The notes under the pieces: model-generated
Told to the model about the DNA's origin: nothing
The model's input: only the letters and a program-made list of their open reading frames with translations
Databases searched by the model: none
In this document: one piece after another, positions 15,327 to 21,480 of the stretch
Layout: each line of letters begins with the position of its first letter
Position numbering within the stretch: the first letter of the stretch is position 1
Assembly: GCA_002403905.1 (NCBI GenBank)
Contig: DHIR01000057.1
Coordinates: 379-21,858, forward strand
From: Mucilaginibacter sp. UBA4741
GTDB taxonomy: Bacteria > Bacteroidota > Bacteroidia > Sphingobacteriales > Sphingobacteriaceae
DNA: 21,480 bases
Reading direction: 5' to 3'
Translations under genes and position numbers: made by a program

Positions 15327-15809
15327 TTAACCAATATAAGGGCCACCGGGTACACCCCAATCCCACTTTGGCATGGGCATATTCGGGTCTTCGTCAACAC
15401 TATCTAAATTTGAGTTTAAAACAGCTATGCGGGTTCCCCACTCTAAATAAGCCATAAAGGCTGAGCGGAACTCTGGGTCATCTGGCAATTGCAGCTCATC
15501 AGCAGTTTCCAGCAATAGCTCCATCCAGCGTTTACGATGCTGTTGGGTTAAATGCTTTTCCAGGTGCTTCTGTATCATCTGGAAATGGCTACCTTCAGAT
15601 TCGCTGTATAATTTAGGTCCACCCAAAACTTCGGCCACAAAATGTGCCACATGCTGCCGGTGCTGTGCCGACATATGTTTAAATACCGGCTCCAGGATAT
15701 CATCGGCTAATACTTTGTCGTAAAATTTATCAAACAAGTTTTCGAAAGCGGGCATGCCTCCGGCCCATTCAAACAAAGATGGAACAGGCGGTTTATTATT
15801 CTCTTCCAT
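15327..15809 (-). CDS. Group II truncated haemoglobin
   Basis: This 160-residue protein contains a 2-on-2 globin fold. WAGGMPAFENLFDKFYDKVLAD is the A/B helix region with Tyr at B10 (Y30). HFQMIQKHLEKHL carries the proximal His (H82), and RKRWMELL has the conserved Trp at G8 (W95) that marks group II. A ~30-residue C-terminal extension rich in Pro/Trp (MPMPKWDWGVPGGPYIG) goes beyond the usual globin and is typical of Bacteroidota members. Likely roles are O2/NO chemistry or redox; these are not visible here. It lies 10 bases after the TerC gene and 17 bases before cdaA, so they share a transcript. Confidence 0.9.
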   Translation of the reverse strand: MEENNKPPVPSLFEWAGGMPAFENLFDKFYDKVLADDILEPVFKHMSAQHRQHVAHFVAEVLGGPKLYSESEGSHFQMIQKHLEKHLTQQHRKRWMELLLETADELQLPDDPEFRSAFMAYLEWGTRIAVLNSNLDSVDEDPNMPMPKWDWGVPGGPYIG

Positions 15810-15819
15810 AGTGATATTA

Positions 15820-16866
15820 TTATGCTTCTTTCTTTTTTGGAAAGATCAGTGATGCCACAACGCTCACCACCAATATACCCAAGATAATCAATAACGATCT
15901 ACCGGTAGTAAGACCTATCCTATCCACATAATTTGCAGCCAACATTTTTAAGCCGATGAAAGCCAGCAATACCGCTAAGCCAACTTTAAGGTAATGGAAC
16001 TTATCAATAATATTCACCAGTAAAAAGAACATGGAGCGCAGACCCATTATGGCAAATATATTAGAGAAGAATACAATGTATGGGTCCTTGGTTACAGAGA
16101 ATATAGCCGGGATAGAATCGACAGCGAAGACCAGGTCTGTAATCTCTATGATCAGTAGCACTAAAAACAGTGGGGTGATGAGCTTTTTCTTATCGATTTT
16201 AACAAAGAACTTGCTCCCCTCAAATTTAGGGTAAACAGAAAAATATTTAGACGCCAGTTTAACAACTTTATGGTTCTCGGGATCTATATTTTCTTCCTGA
16301 TTGCGGTTAATAAACATGGTAACACCGGTATATACCAGGAACGCGCCAAACAGGTACAGTATCCAATGGAACTCCTCAATTAAAGCAGCACCAACAAATA
16401 TGAACAGGAAACGCATTACCACAGCGCCAATTATCCCCCATAATAGTACCTTATGGTAATGTCTTGGATTAACCGCGAAGGCCGTAAAGATCAGCACCAT
16501 CACAAAAATATTGTCTACAGATAGTGCATATTCCACCACGTAGCCGGTAATAAACTCAAGTCCCAGATTTTTACGGTATAGCGCCAGGCTGCCGGCAAAA
16601 TCATTTGCGTTTAGTTTTAAATTATGGAAGTTTTCGGTATTGATATTTTGTAATGCGGCAAAGCTGTCAATATGGTGAAGCAGGTGCCCATAATTTAAAA
16701 TCAGCACATAAAACCCTAATGCAAAGGCAACCCAAACCGCGCTCATAAACCCGGCTTGTTTAAGGCTAACCGGTTTATCAGATTTGCCGAATAAGCCCAG
16801 ATCCATAGCCATCATTATAAAAATGAAAACTAAAAAACCTGCAATAAATAAAAGTTCATTTGCCAC
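15820..16866 (-). CDS. TerC family integral membrane protein
   Basis: This 348-residue membrane protein has about eight TM helices and the two TerC signatures: EYALSVDNIFVMVLIFTAF and ITDLVFAVDSIPAIFSVTKDP, each with the acidic DN/DS residues placed in the membrane. TerC/Alx proteins take part in manganese export and in metallation of exported proteins; older literature links them to tellurite resistance. The start is GTG (16866-16864): its G is the last base of the upstream stop (TAGTG). A later ATG would cut the first TM helix. The one-base overlap implies coupling to the prenyl synthase. Confidence 0.93.
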   Translation of the reverse strand: MANELLFIAGFLVFIFIMMAMDLGLFGKSDKPVSLKQAGFMSAVWVAFALGFYVLILNYGHLLHHIDSFAALQNINTENFHNLKLNANDFAGSLALYRKNLGLEFITGYVVEYALSVDNIFVMVLIFTAFAVNPRHYHKVLLWGIIGAVVMRFLFIFVGAALIEEFHWILYLFGAFLVYTGVTMFINRNQEENIDPENHKVVKLASKYFSVYPKFEGSKFFVKIDKKKLITPLFLVLLIIEITDLVFAVDSIPAIFSVTKDPYIVFFSNIFAIMGLRSMFFLLVNIIDKFHYLKVGLAVLLAFIGLKMLAANYVDRIGLTTGRSLLIILGILVVSVVASLIFPKKKEA

Positions 16867-17837
16867 TATCTATCTCTTTCTGTTGTAAAATTCACTAATT
16901 GTGCAAGTCCTGTGCGCGCATCGCACTCGGGGAGTGTTTTTAATATTTCAAAGGCTTCATCCCGGTACTTTTGCATCTGGGTTTCGGCATACTGTAGCCC
17001 TCCGGTTTGGTTTACAAAATTAATAATGGCGGTAATCTTTTCCGGCTCGTCATTATGGTTCTTCACCAGGTTGATCATTTTCTTTTTATCCGCGGCATCA
17101 CAGTTGTTTAATGCGTAGATCAACGGCAGGGTAACTTTCTTTTCTTTAATGTCGATACCTAAAGGCTTACCTACATCATCTGTGCCAAAATCAAACATAT
17201 CATCTTTGATTTGGAAAGCGATACCTATCTTCTCGCCAAACAGGCGCATTTTCTCAATAGTTTCCTCGTCAGCCCCGGCAGATGCCGCGCCGCAAGCGCA
17301 ACAAGCGGCTATCAATGATGCTGTTTTTTGGCGGATAACATCATAATAAATTGGTTCGCCAATATCCATGCGGCGCACTTTTTCTATTTGCAGCAATTCG
17401 CCCTCGCTCATTTGCTTAACTGCTTCTGATACTATTTTAAGCAGCTTAAAATCTCCGTTATCAATGGACAGCAATAATCCTTTTGATAGCAGGTAATCGC
17501 CAACCAATACGGCTATTTTGTTTTTCCACAAAGCATTAATTGAGAAAAATCCGCGGCGTTGATAGGAATTATCAACCACGTCATCATGCACTAGGGTCGC
17601 TGTGTGTAATAGCTCAACCAAAGCCGCTCCACGATGTGTAGATTCATTTATACCCCCGCAAATACTTGCCGAAAAAAACACAAACATGGGTCTTATTTGC
17701 TTGCCCTTGCGTTTTACAATGTAATGGGTAATACGGTCAAGCAACGGTACTGAGCTTTGCATGGAGGCTTTAAAACGCTCCTCGAAAACATCAATATCAG
17801 CAGCAATGGTTTTTTTGATCTCGTTGATGCTCAACAT
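16866..17837 (-). CDS. Polyprenyl diphosphate synthase (trans-isoprenyl type)
   Basis: This 323-residue protein has both Asp-rich motifs of trans-prenyltransferases: LVHDDVVD (D85, D86, D89) and IKDDMFD (D212, D213, D216). GKQIRPMFVFFS (KxxxRP, diphosphate binding) and the RRG after the first motif are also seen. It adds isopentenyl units to an allylic diphosphate. The size and context fit the octaprenyl/heptaprenyl (IspB-like) enzymes that make the menaquinone side chain; chain length cannot be read with certainty. It is the first gene of the operon with TerC, globin and cdaA. The spacer upstream (from 17838) shows no clear TAnnTTTG promoter. Confidence 0.93.
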   Translation of the reverse strand: MLSINEIKKTIAADIDVFEERFKASMQSSVPLLDRITHYIVKRKGKQIRPMFVFFSASICGGINESTHRGAALVELLHTATLVHDDVVDNSYQRRGFFSINALWKNKIAVLVGDYLLSKGLLLSIDNGDFKLLKIVSEAVKQMSEGELLQIEKVRRMDIGEPIYYDVIRQKTASLIAACCACGAASAGADEETIEKMRLFGEKIGIAFQIKDDMFDFGTDDVGKPLGIDIKEKKVTLPLIYALNNCDAADKKKMINLVKNHNDEPEKITAIINFVNQTGGLQYAETQMQKYRDEAFEILKTLPECDARTGLAQLVNFTTERDR

Positions 17838-18048
17838 TTAAATTGCACAGGCTTTTATATGTATGCCAAACTGCTTGTCTGGCTAACTGTAGCAAACATA
17901 AGCTAAAAAAATTTATCAGCATTATTACCATAAAAATTTTGACCGCAATTAAACTAATTGCCCGCCAAACACTCTATTATAATACATTGACGTTGCAGGT
18001 ACGCACTGTAATTAAAGTGATAATATAGTTTTTGGTTATTTTTTATAC
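17838..18048 (+). other. Gene-free spacer; possible small RNA upstream of an orphan terminator
   Basis: No credible protein gene lies here. A 61-codon open frame at 17843-18028 lacks any recognisable domain and has poor composition. The stretch separates the minus-strand prenyl synthase from the tRNA, yet a strong plus-strand terminator (18049-18082) closes it. This suggests a small untranslated plus-strand transcript, though no clear promoter was found. A short antisense leader for the prenyl synthase is another option. Confidence 0.25.
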
Positions 18049-18082
18049 AAGCGGGGCATTTAACGGGTGCCCCGCTTTTTTT
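18049..18082 (+). terminator. Strong intrinsic terminator with no upstream plus-strand gene
   Basis: A ten-base-pair GC-rich stem, AAGCGGGGCA (18049-18058) with TGCCCCGCTT (18068-18077), has a 9-base loop and a T-run to 18082. It is oriented for plus-strand transcription, but the nearest protein gene to the left is on the minus strand and divergent. Confidence 0.8.
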
Positions 18083-18127
18083 GTGCGCTGCGGAAGCATT
18101 ATTATTTTACCTTTGCAAACTTTGTTT

Positions 18128-18158
18128 AAAGATTAAAGATTGGTAATTAAAGATTAGT
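18128..18158. repeat. Dispersed repeat copy related to 7271-7302
   Basis: This segment reads AAAGATTAAAGATTGGT then AATTAAAGATTAGTG, differing from the 7271-7302 arm at two positions over the aligned part (A for G twice). Here it is single, with no facing inverted arm seen nearby. It lies between the orphan terminator and the tRNA gene. Confidence 0.65.
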
Positions 18159-18204
18159 GATAATTTGATAATAACAATCTGCTGACTTTTTAAATTAAAT
18201 ATAC

Positions 18205-18292
18205 GGAGAGGTGTCTGAGTGGTCGAAAGAGCACGCCTGGAAAGTGTGTATACGCCAAAAGTGTATCGAGGGTTCGAATCCCTCCCTCTCCG
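18205..18292 (+). tRNA. tRNA-Ser (anticodon GGA)
   Basis: The 88-base gene has an acceptor stem GGAGAGG (18205-18211) pairing with CCTCTCC (18285-18291) and discriminator G at 18292. The D-arm contains GAGTGGTCGAAAGAG. The anticodon loop CTGGAAA holds GGA (reads UCC, wobble UCU). A long variable arm typical of type II serine tRNAs is followed by the T-arm GAGGGTTCGAATCCCTC. CCA is not encoded. An integrase gene lies 253 bases downstream, so the 3' end of this tRNA is a likely integration site. Confidence 0.95.
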
Positions 18293-18314
18293 CACATTTC
18301 GGTATCAAAACCAA

Positions 18315-18351
18315 ACAAAAGCCTGCAAATCAAATGATTGCAGGCTTTTGT
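18315..18351. terminator. Terminator downstream of tRNA-Ser, likely bidirectional
   Basis: A 14-base-pair stem, ACAAAAGCCTGCAA (18315-18328) with TTGCAGGCTTTTGT (18338-18351), has a 9-base loop. A T-rich stretch follows on the plus strand, and on the minus strand the hairpin is followed by TTGGTTTTG. It probably ends the tRNA transcript. Confidence 0.75.
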
Positions 18352-18407
18352 ATTTTAATCCAAACCCCTATTAATACACCATTTCCCGACAAAAAAGGGC
18401 GTGATTA

Positions 18408-18440
18408 GGTGAGTAGTTTTAAGGGGTTGTATCACTCACC
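18408..18440. repeat. Inverted repeat GGTGAGT / ACTCACC upstream of the integrase gene
   Basis: GGTGAGT at 18408-18414 is the reverse complement of ACTCACC at 18434-18440, separated by 19 bases. It lies in the attachment-site region between the tRNA and the integrase gene. It could be a pair of recombinase arm sites or part of the crossover region, but only position supports this. Confidence 0.35.
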
Positions 18441-18469
18441 GAATATGACATAACTATTTGACATACAGC

Positions 18470-18488
18470 ATGTTCAAAAATCGAACAT
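18470..18488. promoter_or_regulatory. Operator candidate in front of the integrase promoter
   Basis: The perfect inverted repeat ATGTTC-N7-GAACAT lies one base before the -33 TTG of the predicted integrase promoter. The geometry suits a dimeric helix-turn-helix regulator. No such regulator is encoded next to it in the window. Confidence 0.45.
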
Positions 18489-18489
18489 C

Positions 18490-18520
18490 TTGACTGGAAG
18501 TATCTGCAAAGCTAAATTTG
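18490..18520 (+). promoter_or_regulatory. Bacteroidota-type promoter of the integrase gene
   Basis: TTG at 18490-18492 (-33) and TAAATTTG at 18513-18520 (exact TAnnTTTG, -7) are separated by 20 bases, which is the expected arrangement. The ATG of the integrase follows 25 bases after the -7 element, giving a short AU-rich leader. Confidence 0.65.
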
Positions 18521-18545
18521 TTTCACTTTTTAATGTAAAAACATT

Positions 18546-19763
18546 ATGAAAACTAATTTCAGCTTACTCTTCTATATGAAGAAGCAAAAAAACTACCAAT
18601 CAGGTTCCGCACCGATCTACATTCGCATCACCGTAAGCGGAAAACGTTCTGAAACCACAACAGGACGTGAATGCGAACCATCCCGATGGAACGCAGGCGC
18701 AGGCCGTGCCAATGGCACAAAGGAAGACACCAGGGCATTTAATGCGTTTCTGGACGATTTGCAGACCAAAATTTATCAGGCACACCGGCTATTAACCGAA
18801 GCAGATGAATTAATTACCGCCGAAACCATCCGAAACAAGTTCCTGGGCAAAACAGAAAAACCACGTTCTTTAATTGAAATATTTAAGGATCATAATAAAA
18901 AGGTGGAAGCCCTTATCGGTAAGGAATATGCCAAAGGTACTTTATGCCGCTATCAAACCTCTTTAAAACACACTATTGATTTTCTGAAATGGAAATACAA
19001 CCTTACCGACATCGACATTAAAAAGGTAGATCATGCCTTTTTGATGGAATATGAGTTTTATTTGCGTTCCGAACGCAAGTGTGCAAATAATTCTGCTGTT
19101 AAGTATATCAAGAACTTTGGCAAGATCATCCGTATTTGCATTGCCAACAGGTGGCTTATTTATGACCCTTTCCTAAACTACAAGAATAAAATAAAAACCG
19201 TTGACCGGGTTTATCTGACAACTGGTGAACTACAGAAAATGACCAATAAAGATATGGTAACTGACCGCTTAACACAGGTTAGGGACATTTTCCTGTTTTG
19301 TTGTTTTACCGGGCTGGCTTATGCGGATGTAAAAAAACTGCGCAGATGGGATTTGGTAACTGGTGTAGATGGAGAACAATGGATTTCTATTAAAAGGCAA
19401 AAAACTGATACACCTTCCCGTATTCCTTTATTACCCGCCGCCTCTACCCTGATGCTACGTTATGTCAATCATCCGAATTGTGAGAACAGCGGCAGAGTAT
19501 TACCCGTGTTAAGCAATCAGAAAATGAATGCCTACCTAAAGGAGATAGCTGATGTATGCGGAATTAATAAGCCCATAACCTTCCATATTGCCCGACACAC
19601 ATTTGCAACAACCGTAACGCTCTTAAACGGTGTACCTATTGAAAGCGTATCGAAAATGTTAGGCCACACCAATATTAAAACAACACAACATTATGCCAAG
19701 ATACTGGATATTAAGGTTGGCGCTGATATGGCCATGCTAAAGCAGAAATATACGACTAAATAA
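18546..19763 (+). CDS. Tyrosine recombinase / integrase, Bacteroidota mobile-element type
   Basis: This 405-residue protein has an N-terminal arm-DNA-binding domain (~1-100: FYMKKQK...SAPIYIRITVSGKRSE), a SAM-like core-binding domain (~108-205) and a C-terminal catalytic domain (~225-395). Catalytic residues seen are Lys in RQKT (K286), box II HIAR (H347, R350), LGHTN (H374) and the nucleophile Tyr in QHYAKI (Y383). The box I Arg is absent: the motif reads TGLAYADV with Ala258 where Arg is usual. The CTnDOT integrase IntDOT also lacks this Arg at the standard place, so the enzyme may still be active. Its position next to tRNA-Ser suggests it inserted a conjugative or genomic-island element here. 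A promoter and operator candidate lie upstream. Confidence 0.93.
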   Translation: MKTNFSLLFYMKKQKNYQSGSAPIYIRITVSGKRSETTTGRECEPSRWNAGAGRANGTKEDTRAFNAFLDDLQTKIYQAHRLLTEADELITAETIRNKFLGKTEKPRSLIEIFKDHNKKVEALIGKEYAKGTLCRYQTSLKHTIDFLKWKYNLTDIDIKKVDHAFLMEYEFYLRSERKCANNSAVKYIKNFGKIIRICIANRWLIYDPFLNYKNKIKTVDRVYLTTGELQKMTNKDMVTDRLTQVRDIFLFCCFTGLAYADVKKLRRWDLVTGVDGEQWISIKRQKTDTPSRIPLLPAASTLMLRYVNHPNCENSGRVLPVLSNQKMNAYLKEIADVCGINKPITFHIARHTFATTVTLLNGVPIESVSKMLGHTNIKTTQHYAKILDIKVGADMAMLKQKYTTK

Positions 19764-19843
19764 ATTCTCTATTAACCCTGGTGTTGCAATAGGTGATCCC
19801 GGGGCTTAAAACATTAAATACTCCACGATTAATAATTATCATT
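19764..19843. other. Short spacer between integrase and ORF6N genes
   Basis: This is eighty AT-rich bases without hairpins or a clear promoter motif. A GTG at 19793 opens the ORF6N frame early, but the added residues ([17 protein letters not shown]) are not part of the domain family, so ATG 19844 is preferred. Confidence 0.4.
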
Positions 19844-20404
19844 ATGAAAGATCAATTAATGGCCGACGAGCTTATTATTAATAAAATTTACTTTGTAAGG
19901 GGACAAAAAGTTATGCTGGATGAAGACTTGGCAGAACTCTATCAGGTAACAACTGGTAATTTAAACAAGGCTGTAGCCCGGAATATCAAGCGTTTCCCGG
20001 ATGATTTTATGTTTCGGTTGACCGATGAAGAATTTAAAAACTTGCTCTTCCAAAATGGAATAGCAAGTTGGGGCGGACGACGACAAGCCCCAAATTGTTT
20101 TAGTGAGCAAGGTGTAGCTATGTTATCTGGTATATTATCGAGTGATAGGGCTATCCATGTCAATATTCAAATTATGCGAATATTTACCCGTACCCAACCG
20201 GCTGAACATTTTTCCCAGATGATGTTTAGCAGGTTTTCCTGTAGTATTTCCGTCTTAATTTTAAATAGGACTTATCTTCTGGATACGATGTTCCTTATCC
20301 TGCCAATAGATCAGTTCTATATACAGCTTATTTTCAATAGCCCGTTCTGCTCTTTTCTTTTCCAGTTGTTCAGTTCGCTCCTTTTCATCCATATCAGCCG
20401 GTAA
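19844..20404 (+). pseudogene. ORF6N-domain protein, C-terminus lost
   Basis: From ATG 19844 the first ~116 residues are a full ORF6N domain (phage/KilA-N-associated, DNA-binding): [25 protein letters not shown], then [43 protein letters not shown] and [10 protein letters not shown]. In intact family members the frame continues into a polar coiled coil of ~50-80 residues. Here, after about 20192, it changes to a hydrophobic, Phe/Leu-rich tail that is simply the antisense of the minus-strand gene at 20261-20470. The gene therefore looks cut by a rearrangement between about 20190 and 20260. A short protein with the intact domain could still be made. Confidence 0.75.
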
Positions 20405-20470
20405 TGACAGATAGGCAATCACATTGCCGGTCTGGGAGTTACTAAACTCGTAATGAAGTTCCTTTTCCAT
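20261..20470 (-). CDS. Small hypothetical protein
   Basis: This is a 69-residue highly charged protein (MEKELHYEF...[34 protein letters not shown]). The first ~25 residues look like beta-strands, followed by a Glu/Lys/Arg-rich helix. I do not recognise the family. It is preferred over the antisense frame because its composition is that of a normal soluble protein, it has an ATG start, and it sits 10 bases after the stop of the next minus-strand gene. Probably element cargo; function unknown. Confidence 0.6.
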   Translation of the reverse strand: MEKELHYEFSNSQTGNVIAYLSLPADMDEKERTEQLEKKRAERAIENKLYIELIYWQDKEHRIQKISPI

Positions 20471-20480
20471 GATTCATGCG

Positions 20481-20921
20481 TTATAAATTTAGGTAAAATT
20501 CCTGGCACCCGATGGCTATGGTGATGGCCTGTTTTAATCTTTCATCCAGTTCCTGACCTAACAACATAGCCCAGCCTTGTGGCTCATATTGCAGCCAGCA
20601 GACCGATGAATGATCAGCTATTTTGGTACTGAGCGCTACCTTATAAAGGGATTGGTTACCACTATAGGTTACTTTCAGCACCCTGGTATGATATAACTGC
20701 CCTAAATAACTGAATGTTATGCTGAATATTTTTGATGATGACAGTTTGTTCTGTATTTTAACCGATGGCACTTCTTTGGCAATGGTGCGAGAAAAAGAAC
20801 CATGAGAACCAGGAACAAGGATATCAAGATCAGTTGCCCTCCGGGTTCGGGTACCGGTCACTATTTTTTTCGGGGCAACAACAGGTTGATGAGATGTGAA
20901 AACTAACATATACGATGACAA
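20481..20921 (-). CDS. Hypothetical protein, 146 residues
   Basis: No family is recognised. The N-terminal ~40 residues are basic and Thr/Ser-rich (KKIVTGTRTRRATD), with no signal peptide or membrane helix. The rest alternates beta-type strands (IFSITFSYLGQLYHTRVLKVTY, YKVALSTKI) with a C-terminal helix (LDERLKQAITIAIG). ATG 20921 is the start. The 10-base gap to the following small gene suggests one transcript. It lies inside the integrase-associated region, so it is probably carried by the element. Confidence 0.6.
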   Translation of the reverse strand: MSSYMLVFTSHQPVVAPKKIVTGTRTRRATDLDILVPGSHGSFSRTIAKEVPSVKIQNKLSSSKIFSITFSYLGQLYHTRVLKVTYSGNQSLYKVALSTKIADHSSVCWLQYEPQGWAMLLGQELDERLKQAITIAIGCQEFYLNL

Positions 20922-21095
20922 TTAAGTTAAAATGCAAAAACCCGATTTGTATGCAGGCACAAGAGAAGAAAATGAGAAAAATACCCCGGTATAAAATATG
21001 AGTACGACTACACTTGTAACTAAATTATACGGGATATGTTTTCACATCGCCTAAAAAAATCTATCAGATTAAAAAAGCTTTTTCAGGTTATTATA
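20922..21095. other. Non-coding spacer of the element
   Basis: This is an AT-rich spacer between the minus-strand hypothetical gene and the histidine kinase. A palindrome AAAAAGCTTTTT lies near 21071-21082, just past the kinase stop on the minus strand. No canonical promoter (TAnnTTTG) was found on the minus strand. The two tiny plus-strand frames (20932-20994, 20998-21054) are not supported. Confidence 0.4.
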
Positions 21096-21480
21096 TTAAG
21101 CTAATGGCAGGGTAAACCAGAAAGTGCTGCCTTTGCCTAATTCACTATCCACACCGATTTGCCCACCGTGTCTTTTTATGATTTCCGCACTGATATACAG
21201 CCCCAACCCTAAGCCGGAATATTGCATACCGCTACTATCTACACGGTAATAACGGTCGAACAAGTAAGGTAGTTTTTCAGCGGGAATACCGACCCCCTTG
21301 TCGCTAACGGATACCTTCGCCATATTATTTATTTTTATTTTTTCGATGTTAACATGTATTTCTTTAGTGCCCGGTGCATATTTGATGGCGTTATTCACAA
21401 AATTTACGACTACCTGGTCGATACGGTCTGCATCGGCACTAACCATTAACTTCTTATCGCCATCAGTGATGATGGTATAT
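21096..21480 (-). CDS. Sensor histidine kinase, C-terminal ATPase part (runs off window)
   Basis: The frame is open to the window edge (its upstream part begins ...YTIITDGDKKL...), so the gene is incomplete at its 5' end and about 128 codons are visible. They make up most of a HATPase_c domain: N box NFVNNAIKYAP, G1 DKGVGIP, F box LFDRYYR, G2 GLGLGLYIS, then HGGQIGVDSELGKGSTFWFTLPLA as the usual end. It binds ATP and phosphorylates a His in the dimerisation domain, which must lie beyond the window. No response regulator is seen. It may be cargo of the integrated element or the host gene beyond its end. Confidence 0.93.
   Translation of the reverse strand, partial: YTIITDGDKKLMVSADADRIDQVVVNFVNNAIKYAPGTKEIHVNIEKIKINNMAKVSVSDKGVGIPAEKLPYLFDRYYRVDSSGMQYSGLGLGLYISAEIIKRHGGQIGVDSELGKGSTFWFTLPLA

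Noticed and set aside
17843..18028. 61-codon plus-strand open frame before the orphan terminator
   Set aside because: It shows no domain and no clear promoter, and the composition is Ile/Leu/Lys-rich AT spacer. A non-coding transcript is the better explanation of the terminator.
19793..19843. GTG 19793 as start of the ORF6N gene
   Set aside because: The extra 17 residues are not part of the domain family; ATG 19844 gives the usual N-terminus.
20932..21054. Two tiny plus-strand frames of 20 and 18 codons
   Set aside because: Nothing supports them: no recognised motif or promoter, and they lie in an AT-rich spacer where such frames arise by chance.

Overview
The window looks like the chromosome of a Bacteroidota bacterium of the Sphingobacteriaceae type (Mucilaginibacter/Pedobacter-like). 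This rests on a GldD gliding lipoprotein, a bactofilin/M23 pair, a Tat-exported Gfo/Idh/MocA protein next to a ThuA protein, DUF4369-TlpA architecture, low-GC coding with the Bacteroidota -7 promoter motif TAnnTTTG, and the absence of obvious Shine-Dalgarno sequences. The genus is inferred from family knowledge, not computed.

Positions 138-6673 are a minus-strand housekeeping block. In transcription order it holds a membrane-anchored M23 peptidase and a bactofilin (cell shape and wall), aroE and gldD translationally coupled by an ATGA overlap, a glyoxalase-II-like metallo-hydrolase, a LolC/E-type permease with a TTG start, a small NlpE-like lipoprotein, rbfA, and a second cytoplasmic M23 protein. 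The junctions carry degenerate, partly palindromic repeats of kinds that seem to recur in such genomes.

Positions 6857-14507 are on the plus strand. They hold a bacilliredoxin, a secreted M1 aminopeptidase with C-terminal HEAT-like repeats, a ThuA plus Tat-secreted Gfo/Idh/MocA pair (probably carbohydrate metabolism), a TlpA-family thioredoxin gene broken by a single in-frame amber codon, and a small secreted protein of unknown function. Several intrinsic terminators are clear here.

Positions 14518-17837 form a tight minus-strand operon: polyprenyl diphosphate synthase, TerC-type membrane protein, group II truncated haemoglobin and the diadenylate cyclase CdaA. A 367-base non-coding stretch follows (17838-18204). 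It contains a strong plus-strand terminator with no gene in front of it and a copy of a dispersed repeat.

Positions 18205-21480 look like a tRNA-Ser(GGA) gene followed by the left end of an integrated element: a Bacteroidota-type tyrosine recombinase with a clean promoter and an inverted-repeat operator candidate, a truncated ORF6N-domain gene, two minus-strand genes of unknown function, and the C-terminal part of a histidine kinase that runs off the window. No CRISPR array, rRNA or insertion-sequence transposase was seen. The most interesting points are the broken TlpA gene, the integrase/tRNA junction with a non-canonical catalytic box I, the ORF6N truncation under an antisense gene, the perfect 32-base inverted repeat around a terminator, and the orphan terminator upstream of the tRNA.
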